Shown here: one piece after another, positions 34,507 to 45,544 of the stretch
Layout of the letters: each line of letters begins with the position of its first letter
Position numbering within the stretch: the stretch's first letter is position 1
Assembly: GCA_007748055.1 (NCBI GenBank)
Contig: CP036279.1
Coordinates: 2,976,001-3,040,000, forward strand
Direction: 5' to 3'
Length of the DNA: 64,000 nucleotides
From: Kolteria novifilia
Lineage (GTDB): Bacteria; Planctomycetota; Planctomycetia; Kolteriales; Kolteriaceae
Notes under the pieces: generated by a model
What the model saw: the letters and a program-made list of their open reading frames with translations, nothing else
Told to the model about the DNA's origin: nothing
Database searches by the model: none
Program-made: the position numbers and the translations under genes

Positions 34507-35067
34507 GTGACTCCACTTGATGACCCGCCGATCGCTCGTTCGTCGGCCGAAATCGCGGCATCGATTCCACGGTTCAAGGACGAGGCCCGCGCGATCTGCC
34601 AAGAGGCTGCCAGCCCCGGCGAAGCCCTCGAGCGTTTGGTCCGCGAGGAACGACTGGCCGAGGCGCTCTGGTTCGTGGCCTACGCCCTTCCCAAGCGAAT
34701 GATGGTCTGGTGGGCGACTCTCTGTGTCGGCTCGGCGACGAAGGACCATTCGCTCGATCAGAGCGAAGAGGCGGTGACCAAGCGGATGGTCGACTGGGTG
34801 ATGAAGCCCTGTCCGACCTGTGGTCAGCACGTCCGCGAGGCGCGCGAGTCCGTGGGGGATCGCAGCCCGTTCGCCCGACTGGCCGATGCCTTTGGACCGA
34901 TGGCCGGGACCGATGAGGCCCATGGTCGCGGTCTGATCACGGCCGGCTTGCTGTCGCTGAGCACCTACCGGGGGCGGGACTACAAGGGGACGATTCGTCG
35001 CTTTCTGGAGCTGGGACTGGAAGTTTCCCGCGGGGAGCACTTGTGGCCCGAGACGGCTGACGCGTGA
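34507..35067 (+). CDS. DUF6931 family protein next to vgrG, 186 aa
   Basis: The core reads ALWFVAYALPKRMMVWWATLCVGS (about residues 56-79, with WFVAYALPKR then VWWA), the signature of the DUF6931 family, which is found beside type VI genes in planctomycetes. A CPTCGQHV segment (about 101-108) looks like half of a metal site. The start is GTG at 34507, 19 bases after vgrG; an ATG at 34500 is in another frame and stops at once. The likely role is a VgrG-linked adaptor, chaperone or loader, by position only. Confidence 0.78.
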   Translation: MTPLDDPPIARSSAEIAASIPRFKDEARAICQEAASPGEALERLVREERLAEALWFVAYALPKRMMVWWATLCVGSATKDHSLDQSEEAVTKRMVDWVMKPCPTCGQHVREARESVGDRSPFARLADAFGPMAGTDEAHGRGLITAGLLSLSTYRGRDYKGTIRRFLELGLEVSRGEHLWPETADA

Positions 35068-35172
35068 CGGGCGAGTCCGTCGTCAAGTGATTCGAGCATC
35101 CCCGCGCGGGCAAACCCGAAGCCCGAGGACGTCCGGCGACTCGATCGAGACCAGGGAGGAAATGAGATCACG

Positions 35173-35757
35173 ATGTCCCTCGAAATGATGAAGAGCAATC
35201 TGGCGAAGATGGAAGCTCACATCCTCTCGGACCTGAAGCCGGAGGATGCCCAGAAAATTCAGGAGCAGTTCGCGGCCCTGCGCGGAGAGGTCGAGGAGCA
35301 CGTCGCCCGCGCCGGCGAATTGCTCGCCAAATACGACAAGGCCGACGATCCCAACTGGAAGCTCCTCGAGCAACTTGGCGAAAAGGAACTTCTCATCCCG
35401 GAGGTCGAATGGGCGCGCGACCACGAGGCTTGGTGGAACCGGCACGATTGGAAGTCGTTCGGGCAGCTCTCCGAGAAGGCCCGGCAGCGACGCGACTCCG
35501 CGGTTAGCGACCCGGAAGCCTTCACCGATTGGGCCAATCAGGGTTCGTGGATTGACACGTACGCCTCCACGCTCGACGAAACCGGCCCCCCCTCGACGAA
35601 TGCCGAACCGGCCGCCGGTGGGGAGGCGAAGGATCGTCTCAACAAGTGGCTCGGTTCGAGTGAACCCGCCAGTGACGAAGCCACGAACCCACCATCGGAA
35701 CCCAAGTCCGATTGGCGAACCTTCGAAGGGTTCGAGAGTTGGTTCGATCACGGCTGA
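35173..35757 (+). CDS. Hypothetical helical protein of the vgrG cluster, 194 aa
   Basis: The protein starts MSLEMMKSNLAKMEAHILSD and is helical and acidic. Trp-rich segments occur (WARDHEAWWNRHDW, near 80-95, and DWRTFEGFESWFDHG at the end), with a Ser/Pro/Glu-rich linker between about 130 and 175. There is no signal peptide. I recognise no family. It lies 105 bases after the DUF6931 gene on the same strand, with GGAGG upstream of the ATG. A chaperone or effector linked to VgrG is possible but cannot be shown. Confidence 0.6.
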   Translation: MSLEMMKSNLAKMEAHILSDLKPEDAQKIQEQFAALRGEVEEHVARAGELLAKYDKADDPNWKLLEQLGEKELLIPEVEWARDHEAWWNRHDWKSFGQLSEKARQRRDSAVSDPEAFTDWANQGSWIDTYASTLDETGPPSTNAEPAAGGEAKDRLNKWLGSSEPASDEATNPPSEPKSDWRTFEGFESWFDHG

Positions 35758-35858
35758 CGCCTGCATGACACAAGGCGGGTGATCCACCATCGAGGTCGAC
35801 CGGCGCTCGCGGCAGGCAATGGCCTGACCTACGGGAGAGCGGTCGGACGTTGCTTCGC

Positions 35859-38213
<2,355 letters not shown>

Positions 38214-38536
38214 CGTGAACTCACCCTCGTGTCCCAAGGTACGCGGTCGCGATCGAGGCACGTCGCCGCTCAATCCTACCTTACCTCGCCCCCGATGCAT
38301 CGCCGAGGTCGCCGCATCGCGAGGAAAGACAATCGGCCGCTCGGGTATTTGTATCGCGGTCGGGAGAAGGTTCCGTGAAGCAACTCACGAAGCGGGGAGG
38401 AGTGAAGGATTCGGGGAGGGCTTCCTACTCGTCGGGTTGGGGCTTGCGGTGGCAAGTCTTCTCGACGCGCCGCCCTCATCTTGCTGACACGAAGGTAGTG
38501 GTGCGACTACGTCTGTTGGTCAGGTATTCTTCGACT
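38214..38536. other. Intergenic sequence upstream of the kinase gene
   Basis: This stretch holds no supportable gene and must contain the kinase promoter. I see no repeat before the hairpin array starting at 38537. Confidence 0.4.
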
Positions 38537-38972
38537 CTCCCTCTGGGAGAGGTCGGCGAGCGAAGCGAGACGGGTGAGGGGAAACAACGCCATGGAAAAC
38601 AAAGCGATTTGGCAAAACGCAGCCCCCTCACCCCTAACCCCTCTCCCACGGGGAGAGGGGAACAACTGGTTCGCTCTCCCACGGGGAGAGGGGAACAACT
38701 GGCTCGCTCTCCCACGGGGAGAGGGGAACAAGAGGCTCGCTCTCCCACGGGGAGAGGGGAACAAGAGGCTCGCTCTCCCACGGGGAGAGGGGAACAAGAG
38801 GCTCGCTCTCCCACGGGGAGAGGGGAACAAGAGGCTCGCTCTCCCACGGGGAGAGGGGAACAAGAGGCTCGCTCTCCCACGGGGAGAGGGGAACAAGAGG
38901 CTCGCTCTCCCACGGGGAGAGGGGAACGAAGGAGGGGAACAAGAGGCTCGCTCTCCCACGGGGAGAGGGGAA
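38537..38972. repeat. 33-bp tandem array of CTCTCCCACGGGGAGAG hairpins (about 10 copies)
   Basis: From about 38640 to 38972 a 33-base unit repeats about ten times. Each unit holds CTCTCC and GGAGAG around CACGG, followed by GGGAACAAGAGGCTCG. Two early units read ACTGG instead of AGAGG. The left end (38537-38585) is the inverse of a segment near 29310-29350. Reading frames here give artificial 11-residue repeats. Confidence 0.9.
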
Positions 38973-39105
38973 CCTAAGAGCCTGACGCATCGACGTCATC
39001 GGACCAGTAGCAATCAATCAATGCGCGACATCAAGGGCTGGCCCCAAGCCAGCCGTGACAATCGATAGCGCGAAGGCCCTGACGACGCGAGATCGACGGG
39101 TCGCC

Positions 39106-39726
39106 TTACTGAGAATTGGTTCCCACCGAGGACTTGGCCGAGAGGGCGACCATGATCATCGCCCAACCGCCGAAGATGAGATCGACCCCAAGGAAGACGC
39201 CGAGTACCCACGCGGCGCTGAGAGGGAACTCGAAGTAGATGAACGCGCCCAGGACCACGCCGACGATCCCGCTGAGCAGGAGCCAGCCCCAGGGACCCGA
39301 CGAGCCGATCTGGACCGACATGATGATCTTGAAGACGCCGTTGACCACGAGGAATGCGGCTAGCAGGCTGGTGAGCGTGAGGATGCCCGCCGCGGGAAAC
39401 CAAAGGGCCAGCAACCCGAGGAAGGTCGCCGCGACGCCGCAGAGCAGCGACATGATGAAGCCGCCCCAGTCGCGAACCCAGAAGGAATGGATCGTCTGGG
39501 AGAGCCCGCCGATGATCAGGACGACGCCGATCGCGATCTCCACCCACAGCGTGGCCAAGAAGGGAACCGAGATCGCCACCATGCCCAGGAAGACGAAGCC
39601 GATGCCCAAGAGGAGGAAGAAGAGCCAATGCTTGCGCCACGTCTCGCGCACCTCTTGCAAGACCTGCTCGGCGGTCTCTTGGGGCGATTGCTCTTGGGGA
39701 GTCTCTTGATTCTCGGCGCTGCTCAT
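39106..39726 (-). CDS. HdeD/DUF308-type membrane protein, 206 aa
   Basis: Six hydrophobic helices fill residues 30-195, in the paired small-residue pattern of DUF308 (FLLLGIGFVFLGMVAI, IAIGVVLIIGGLSQTI, LSGIVGVVLGAFIYF). A Glu/Gln-rich cytoplasmic start (about 1-25) precedes them. The ATG at 39726 has GGAG upstream; an open frame to 39903 is rejected because its extra residues are not conserved. E. coli HdeD is linked to acid resistance at high cell density; the role here is unknown. Confidence 0.88.
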   Translation of the reverse strand: MSSAENQETPQEQSPQETAEQVLQEVRETWRKHWLFFLLLGIGFVFLGMVAISVPFLATLWVEIAIGVVLIIGGLSQTIHSFWVRDWGGFIMSLLCGVAATFLGLLALWFPAAGILTLTSLLAAFLVVNGVFKIIMSVQIGSSGPWGWLLLSGIVGVVLGAFIYFEFPLSAAWVLGVFLGVDLIFGGWAMIMVALSAKSSVGTNSQ

Positions 39727-40269
39727 GGGGGCACTCCGTGGTGAGAATTCGGATCGTCGATGCCGTTTCGGTGCCACCTGATGGGGGCACAACGTCCGAT
39801 CATAGTGGCTTCTCGGGGAACGGCACGGGCAAAAGTCGACTCTGGAGCGTTGATTTTCGGCGGCCAATCCCCCCAACCTGAAAGAGGGACACCTACGAGG
39901 CAAGGCGGAGAGATCGGCGCCCGATTCGTTCGGCTTCTCGTTCCGCGAGAGCGAGTCTGCCTAGCAGCCCGTTGATCTATTCGCTACCGGCTAGGAACGG
40001 CCCTCTTGGCCAATCTCGGCGTTGTCGAAACTCGACGAATCTATGGATTCGCCTGCGTTTCTTCTCCTTGGTCTTGGCCAGCATCGCTCGTTCTCGCCTT
40101 GGCCCGCTTCAATCAGCGGGCTGTTAGGGACCGCTGTCATCGGGTTGCCACGTCGGTTTCCCTCGCTCGCGACGGACGTTTCGAGGCGACGGTCGTAAGA
40201 CAAGCGCCGACGCGGACGCCGCCTGAGTGAAATGGCGGTGTCGCCACGGTCGGTCGAGGAGATGGGTCG
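39727..40269. other. Intergenic region between divergent HdeD-like and TlpA-like genes
   Basis: No gene can be supported in these 543 bases. A small hairpin (CGAATC/GATTCG around TATG) at about 40035-40050 resembles the interior hairpin of the MITE-like element, but the terminal repeats are missing. Both promoters should lie in this region. Confidence 0.4.
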
Positions 40270-41340
40270 ATGGACATCGGGTCGGGACTGCGCTGGGTCG
40301 CGTTCATGTACGGCGGGTACTGGCCGCTGATCACGCTCCTCACGCTCGGACTGGGGGCGCTCCTCTTCACCTGGGCCAGCCGACTGTTGCTCAGAAGGCC
40401 GCCCCGCTATGTCGCGGTCGCGTTCGCGAGTTTCCTGGCATTGGCGGCGGGGATGACCCTCGGCGTGCTGATGATCGACCTGTTCGGTACCTTCCCCCAC
40501 GAGTCGAAAGTCATTGACGGCTGGATGTACGGCGCGGCATTCTTGATCGCGTTTCTCGTTTCCGGCGTCGTCCTCAGTTGGCTGCTGAACGTCGAGTTTC
40601 GCCTAACCCTACTTCTCTGGACGCTCGAGTGCATCGGCATGGCGCTCTTGAATGTCGCCCTCTTGAGCACGGTCTTCGTCGGCGGTGGGACGGTCGGAGG
40701 GGTCCGTTTTCAAGAGGATGCCCGCAACCTGCGTTCGTGGATTGGCAAGGCGGCTCCCGATCTCAGTTTCACCACTGTTGCTGGCAAGCGGATGTCGCTC
40801 GCGTCGCTGCGCGGCCGGCAAGTCGTCCTCGACTTCTGGGCGACGTGGTGCCCCCACTGTCGCGATCAAATCGCTCAACTCAATGAGTTGGCCACGCAAA
40901 TTCCCGCGGAGCAGGTGACGGTGATCGGCATTAGCCAAGAGCCGGCCGACGAAGTCGAGGAGTTTGTCCAGGAGCACGAGTTCTCCTACCCGGTGGCGTC
41001 GGTCGAGGTATTGCCGTTGCCGTACGACTTGGTCTTCGCGATCCCGACGACTTTCTTCATCGACGAGCGGGGGGTGATCAAGGCGATCGATGTGAGCGAG
41101 ACGCCGCTCGATGAAATGGTGAGGCAGCTCAACGAGGATGGCTGGGTGCCGCATCTTCCCTCTCCGTCGCGCGCAAGCCGACTGCGGGGAGAGGAGGGAG
41201 CATCGAAAGAAGCCGTGAAGCCGTCCGCGTTTCCAGAGGCCTCCTTGCTTGGAGAGCCCGAGTCGACTGCCCCAGCGCCCAAGGAGTCCGGCGCGACGCC
41301 CACCCGTCAGGGGACATCCACCAAGAAGACCTCGCCTTAG
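40270..41340 (+). CDS. TlpA-like thioredoxin-fold protein with four membrane helices, 356 aa
   Basis: Four hydrophobic segments occupy about residues 17-140. A periplasm- or cytoplasm-facing thioredoxin-like redoxin domain follows (about 155-300) with the active site ATWCPHC and the cis-Pro region AIPTTFFIDERG. The last 55 residues are Ala/Pro/Ser-rich and disordered. TlpA/ResA proteins reduce disulfides in exported proteins. The ATG at 40270 has GGAG upstream. The membrane fusion at the N-terminus is uncommon but seen in this phylum. Confidence 0.85.
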   Translation: MDIGSGLRWVAFMYGGYWPLITLLTLGLGALLFTWASRLLLRRPPRYVAVAFASFLALAAGMTLGVLMIDLFGTFPHESKVIDGWMYGAAFLIAFLVSGVVLSWLLNVEFRLTLLLWTLECIGMALLNVALLSTVFVGGGTVGGVRFQEDARNLRSWIGKAAPDLSFTTVAGKRMSLASLRGRQVVLDFWATWCPHCRDQIAQLNELATQIPAEQVTVIGISQEPADEVEEFVQEHEFSYPVASVEVLPLPYDLVFAIPTTFFIDERGVIKAIDVSETPLDEMVRQLNEDGWVPHLPSPSRASRLRGEEGASKEAVKPSAFPEASLLGEPESTAPAPKESGATPTRQGTSTKKTSP

Positions 41341-41579
41341 TGTCTATCTAAACGTGAGCGTCGTGTTGGCGGAGTCCGACGATTCCGGCACTGACCGCTA
41401 GTGGCAGTGGCACCCGGAGAGTCAAATGGGCCATTCCGCTGGCGAACGATATGGCAAGTTCGTCGGCAAAGGGCTTCATGAGCGCCGAGTGGGTACACGC
41501 TCGCATGGAGATGCGGGAATCGCCAGAAATGCCGGGACCTGGCATCGCAAGAGACGCTTCGGCAAGTTGTTCGACGTGC

Positions 41580-42005
41580 CTAGACCGACGGTTCAAAGGA
41601 GCGAGCTTTGCCTATGACGCTCTCCCATCGGGCGATGCGATCGTAGGCCTGGTCGACGAGCGTGCTGAGGAAGTCCATGTCGAGGATCGGTTTGGTCAGG
41701 ATGTCGTCGGCCCCCGCTTGCCGCGCATCGGTCAGATTCCCGAGCGTGGCGTAGCCGGTCATCATGATGACCTTGATGGAGCCGTCGTAGGCCTTGATTT
41801 CCCGGAGCAGTTCGATTCCGGTCATCCCCGGCATCTGGATGTCGAGCAGCGCCAGCGGAAAGCCTTCACTCTGAACCAAGTCCATCGCCTTGAGCGGATC
41901 GGTGAGCACGGTGACGTCGACATCGGCGTAGCGGAGATATCGAGCGATGGTTTGAGCGACGGCCATATCGTCATCGACGACCAACAGCTTTCGATTCGGA
42001 GTCAT
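41580..42005 (-). CDS. Stand-alone response regulator receiver protein, 141 aa
   Basis: The receiver domain is complete: VVDDDMAV with the acidic pair, the phospho-acceptor Asp in ALLDIQMPGMTG, Thr in MMTGYA and Lys in LTKP. There is no output domain, as in CheY-like proteins; about 15 residues follow the fold. The start at 42005 has GAGAGAGGTACCT upstream. No histidine kinase is adjacent. Confidence 0.92.
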   Translation of the reverse strand: MTPNRKLLVVDDDMAVAQTIARYLRYADVDVTVLTDPLKAMDLVQSEGFPLALLDIQMPGMTGIELLREIKAYDGSIKVIMMTGYATLGNLTDARQAGADDILTKPILDMDFLSTLVDQAYDRIARWESVIGKARSFEPSV

Positions 42006-42375
42006 AGGTACCTCTCTCGCGGTTGCCAACTCAGCGCTATGGGTTCCGGCTTCGGCCATTCTATTGTCAAGTTCAACCCTACCTTCTCGCAATCACTCGA
42101 AGGACCCAAACAGGGAAATGGTGATGGGCTTTATGGTGCATTTGTGGCTTCGCTGGCTCCTGATTGGTCGCGGGCGTTCCGGTAGCTCGTCGATACGCCT
42201 CGCCCTCGGACGGTCGAGAAGACGGTCGTTCGAACGTTTCGGGACGTTCTCGCTGACGAGATTTTCGCTACGACCGGAAAAAACCGCCGGTTTCGCGGGC
42301 TGATCCTTATCATGGGTTAGAGCCCCTAGGGAACATCCCGTGGACCCTGTCGACGCCGCAACGAGAGGTCAGCCG
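42006..42375. other. Divergent intergenic region
   Basis: These 370 bases separate the minus-strand response regulator from the plus-strand secreted protein. No gene or clear repeat is seen; both promoters should lie here. Confidence 0.4.
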
Positions 42376-44148
42376 ATGCGCCATCTGTCAAAGTCTCTTC
42401 TCGTGACTTGCCTTGCCCTTGCGTTCACCGCTCCCGCACAGGCTCAATTCAAGATCTTCGGGGGCAACCGCAACTCCAATCGCAATTCCGGCTCGAGCGG
42501 GAACCGGAACTCCGGGTCGAGCGGCCAACGCCAAGGTGGAGGCGTCGGCAACATCTTCCAACGCATCCAAGAGAACAAGAACCGCCGGTTGCAGGGCAGG
42601 CTCGACGAGAAACGCGACGATCTCTCCGACCGATTCGGGAACACCAACAAAGCCGAACGCAAGCTAAAGCAGTTCATCAATCGCAACGGCGAACTCAAGC
42701 AGTGGATCAATAACGGCCGCGCCGATCAGGCGATCTCCGACGCGAAGAAGAAACTCTTCGGAGGTCGCGACTCCGGATGGGGCCACGGGGGGCCCCAGCG
42801 GGTCTCGCCGGTCTACGAGCACGACTACCAGAGCCGTCGGTCGAATTACTACGGCGCCCGTCACGTCGCCGAGCCGAATCTCGAACCGGCCAAGGAGCCG
42901 GAGGCGACGGAGGAAGAGCCCGAAGAAGAGAAGGAGCTGGCTCAGCCCGAAGCGATTCCGAGCAACGAGTTCGCGCTCTACGTGCCGCCCGCGAACCAAC
43001 AGCTTCTCGATGATCTCAGCGCCGCCTTCGACAAACGGCTTCTCGCCCAACTCAAGCTGATCGAGGACGAACTGCACCCCGGCCTGATCATGGAGCAAGA
43101 TCGGGATAGCTTGGTCAACGCCCTCAACCTTCGCGGCGCGACTCGTGAGGACATCTTCGACGTCGAGGATGCCATCGAGTACAGCGACGATCCGAGAGAT
43201 CTGAACAACGCCCTTCGTCGGGCGGAGATCCCCGATCGCCGCGTCTACACCAAGCGTTTCGAGCTCAAGGTGGCCCTCGACGAGCTTCGCGACAAGTCCC
43301 TCTCGGGAGACTTTCGTGGCGTCCGCCGGGCGACACAACAGCTTCGCGTTGTGATGAAGGATGCCGGGCGGGTGACCGGGGCTCCGCGTCCGCGCCATCT
43401 GACGGCGTATCTCGACGAGGTCGAGGAGTTCACTCGCTACAAGGACGTCGTCGACCTCCATCCCGCCAACGGCGTCTGGCATCCGGAGCTAGATAGCCAG
43501 GCAACGGTGATCCATGTACCCGGTATCGCGCCTGGCGACATCCTCTACATCGGCACCGACGTCGTCGCGGTCGGCCCCAAGGCGGGCGATACCGACATCT
43601 CGATCGATCGTCGCAAGGTGATCGAACTCGTCAGCAGCACCGCCGTGGCGATGAAGGATCTGGGTGAGGAGCCGCCGCTGGGCATCGTCTTGGTTCGCAA
43701 CCCCGCCGAGAACAAGGGGACGATCAAGTACACGATCGGCGGCGAGGAGTATACGTTGCCACCTTCGTACATCCAGGAACTCGGCTCCGAACCGGTGAAG
43801 GTCACTTTCGAGAAAACCGAAGGAGGCGAAACGCTCACTTACGAGCTCGAGCCCGAGACCTACTACGACTTCGTCCAGGGCGAGGAGGGTTGGGACCTCT
43901 ACACCCGTGAGTTCGAGGTCGTCATCGACAACAGCAACAACAGCGAAGACTTCTACTTCATGCTCGCCGACGGTCCGCAACGGATTCGCAAGGGTCGGAT
44001 GGCGATCCTCAAGAACAGCGAGCCGATTCGGATCGACTTCGCCAGCGGCGGCGAGGTCCAGCCCGCGCCGCACTACCTGACCCACTCTCACTACAAGATC
44101 GGCGTCGACGACAAGGGGGAAAAGGTCGCCCTCGTCGAGGTCCAATAG
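42376..44148 (+). CDS. Secreted protein of unknown function, partner of the caspase-like gene, 590 aa
   Basis: A signal peptide (MRHLSKSLLVTCLALAF...AQA, cleavage near residue 23) is followed by an Asn/Ser/Gly low-complexity stretch with NRNSGSSG repeated. A basic helical region runs about 45-125, then a Glu-rich patch (about 175-195), a helical domain (200-350) and a beta-rich C-terminal half (350-590) that includes a hydrophobic PGIAPGDILYIGTDVVAV motif. I recognise no family. The caspase-like gene starts 44 bases later on the same strand and also encodes a signal peptide, so the two are likely co-expressed and exported together. Confidence 0.75.
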   Translation: MRHLSKSLLVTCLALAFTAPAQAQFKIFGGNRNSNRNSGSSGNRNSGSSGQRQGGGVGNIFQRIQENKNRRLQGRLDEKRDDLSDRFGNTNKAERKLKQFINRNGELKQWINNGRADQAISDAKKKLFGGRDSGWGHGGPQRVSPVYEHDYQSRRSNYYGARHVAEPNLEPAKEPEATEEEPEEEKELAQPEAIPSNEFALYVPPANQQLLDDLSAAFDKRLLAQLKLIEDELHPGLIMEQDRDSLVNALNLRGATREDIFDVEDAIEYSDDPRDLNNALRRAEIPDRRVYTKRFELKVALDELRDKSLSGDFRGVRRATQQLRVVMKDAGRVTGAPRPRHLTAYLDEVEEFTRYKDVVDLHPANGVWHPELDSQATVIHVPGIAPGDILYIGTDVVAVGPKAGDTDISIDRRKVIELVSSTAVAMKDLGEEPPLGIVLVRNPAENKGTIKYTIGGEEYTLPPSYIQELGSEPVKVTFEKTEGGETLTYELEPETYYDFVQGEEGWDLYTREFEVVIDNSNNSEDFYFMLADGPQRIRKGRMAILKNSEPIRIDFASGGEVQPAPHYLTHSHYKIGVDDKGEKVALVEVQ

Positions 44149-44192
44149 CGGTTCGCGCCAGCGACTATTCATTCGGAGTATTGGATTCGACC

Positions 44193-45314
44193 ATGACAAG
44201 ACACGGTTGGTTCGTTCTTCTCGTCGGGATGGTCTTTGCAGGCCATGCTCACGCCCAAGTCGATGTCGAGCGCTCGGTCGTCCGCCGCGGCAATCGGGAC
44301 TTCAGCCAGCGTTGGGCGGTGATTATCGGGGTCAACGAGTACCTCGACACCCGCGTCCGCAATCTTCGCTACTGTGTGTCCGACGCCCACCTGCTCAATG
44401 ACACGCTGGTTCAGTACTGCGGCTACGACGCCGACAACGTCCTGCTGATCACCGATCGCCAGCAGAAGGCCCACCTTCGGCCGATGAAGCGAAACCTGAC
44501 GACCCAGGTGCGTGACTGGCTGTCGTATCCGGGCGAGGAAGACACGGTGCTCGTCTACTTCTCGGGCCACGGCTTCATCGATCGCGCGGCCCAGGGCTAC
44601 TTGGCACCGCAAGATTGCGACCGCGACGCGCTGATCAAGACGGCGCTGCGGACGCAGGAGCTTCGCGACATGCTCAACGAGTGCAAAGCGAAGCAGAAGA
44701 TCCTCATCCTCGACTGCTGCCACGCGGGAGCGGCGAAGGGCGACGAAGGGACCGAAGCGGTTTCCAATCCGACGCTGAGCAAGGTCTTCGAGGATGCCAA
44801 GGGGCTCATGACGATCGCGAGTTGTACCTCCAACGAGAAGTCGCAGGAGTGGAGCACGCTCAAGCATGGGCTCTTCACGTACTTCCTGGCCGAGGGGCTT
44901 CGGGGGTCGGCCGACCGCGACGGCGATCGCATCGTCGATGCCGATGAACTCTACCGCTACACCTACCAGAAGGTGCGCACCACCGCGCAGCGCGAACTGA
45001 ACCTGCGTCAGACGCCCTGGCGTCAGATCAGTCCGGACATGATCGGCATTCCCGCGTTGGCGGTGATTCGCAACCAGACCCGTCGTCCCGGAAAGGTCGC
45101 CGACGACAAGGGGGAGATGGTGACCCACGTGGTGGTCTCAAGTCCCACCGCCGAGGTCGAGTTTCAGAACCGGGTGGTCTCTCGTCCCGTCCGCGAAACG
45201 AAGCTCGTCGTCAAGGAAAAGCGCGGCGCCTGGTACTCGGTCTACACCGACAGCGACAAGAAGGATTGGGGCTGGATTCACCGCGACGATGTCCGCGAAC
45301 TGAGCGAGTTCTAG
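44193..45314 (+). CDS. Secreted caspase-like peptidase (C14 family, orthocaspase type), 373 aa
   Basis: A signal peptide (about residues 1-22) precedes the caspase-like fold. The catalytic His126 is in VYFSGHGF and the Cys176 in LILDCCHAG. A Ca-binding-like loop lies in the C-terminal half of the fold (Asp241, Asp243, Asp245, Asp249, Glu252). After residue 310 a small SH3-like domain follows (ETKLVVKEKRGAWYSVYTD, then GWIHRDDV). Related metacaspases cleave after Arg or Lys and are often Ca-activated. The stop TAG at 45312-45314 is formed by the end of a MITE-like element. The ATG at 44193 is preferred over TTG 44181 because it gives the better signal peptide. Confidence 0.92.
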   Translation: MTRHGWFVLLVGMVFAGHAHAQVDVERSVVRRGNRDFSQRWAVIIGVNEYLDTRVRNLRYCVSDAHLLNDTLVQYCGYDADNVLLITDRQQKAHLRPMKRNLTTQVRDWLSYPGEEDTVLVYFSGHGFIDRAAQGYLAPQDCDRDALIKTALRTQELRDMLNECKAKQKILILDCCHAGAAKGDEGTEAVSNPTLSKVFEDAKGLMTIASCTSNEKSQEWSTLKHGLFTYFLAEGLRGSADRDGDRIVDADELYRYTYQKVRTTAQRELNLRQTPWRQISPDMIGIPALAVIRNQTRRPGKVADDKGEMVTHVVVSSPTAEVEFQNRVVSRPVRETKLVVKEKRGAWYSVYTDSDKKDWGWIHRDDVRELSEF

Positions 45315-45429
45315 GCTCCGTCTCAAAGCTCGGCTTTGGCTTCGACTCGCTGCATCGGCACGGGACTTTGTCGGGCTGCATCGATTGGCTGAGCCTCGGG
45401 CCGACGACCTAATTTTGAAACGAAGCCTA
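45312..45429 (+). mobile_element. MITE-like element, copy C (118 bp, internally deleted)
   Basis: The termini are TAGGCTCCGTCTCAAA and ...TTTGAAACGAAGCCTA. Compared with copy B, about 46 interior bases are missing, including the central hairpin. The first TAG is the stop codon of the caspase-like gene. A hairpin GGTGGGT/ACCCACC at about 45456-45473 lies just beyond it. Confidence 0.75.
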
Positions 45430-45544
45430 GTACTCCGCGATGCGTCTCTTCGTAGGGTGGGTCTCGACCCACCACTCCCCGGTGAAACGGGCCAGTCGTT
45501 CATCACGAAGGTCCATCGATGGGCGCTTCAGGCAATGGCTTGAC

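Noticed and set aside
38640-38972. Possible CRISPR array (regular 33-bp repeats)
   Set aside because: Units follow one another without unique spacers, each unit is itself the full period, and no cas gene is near. The same holds for the arrays at 13209, 47085 and 60243.
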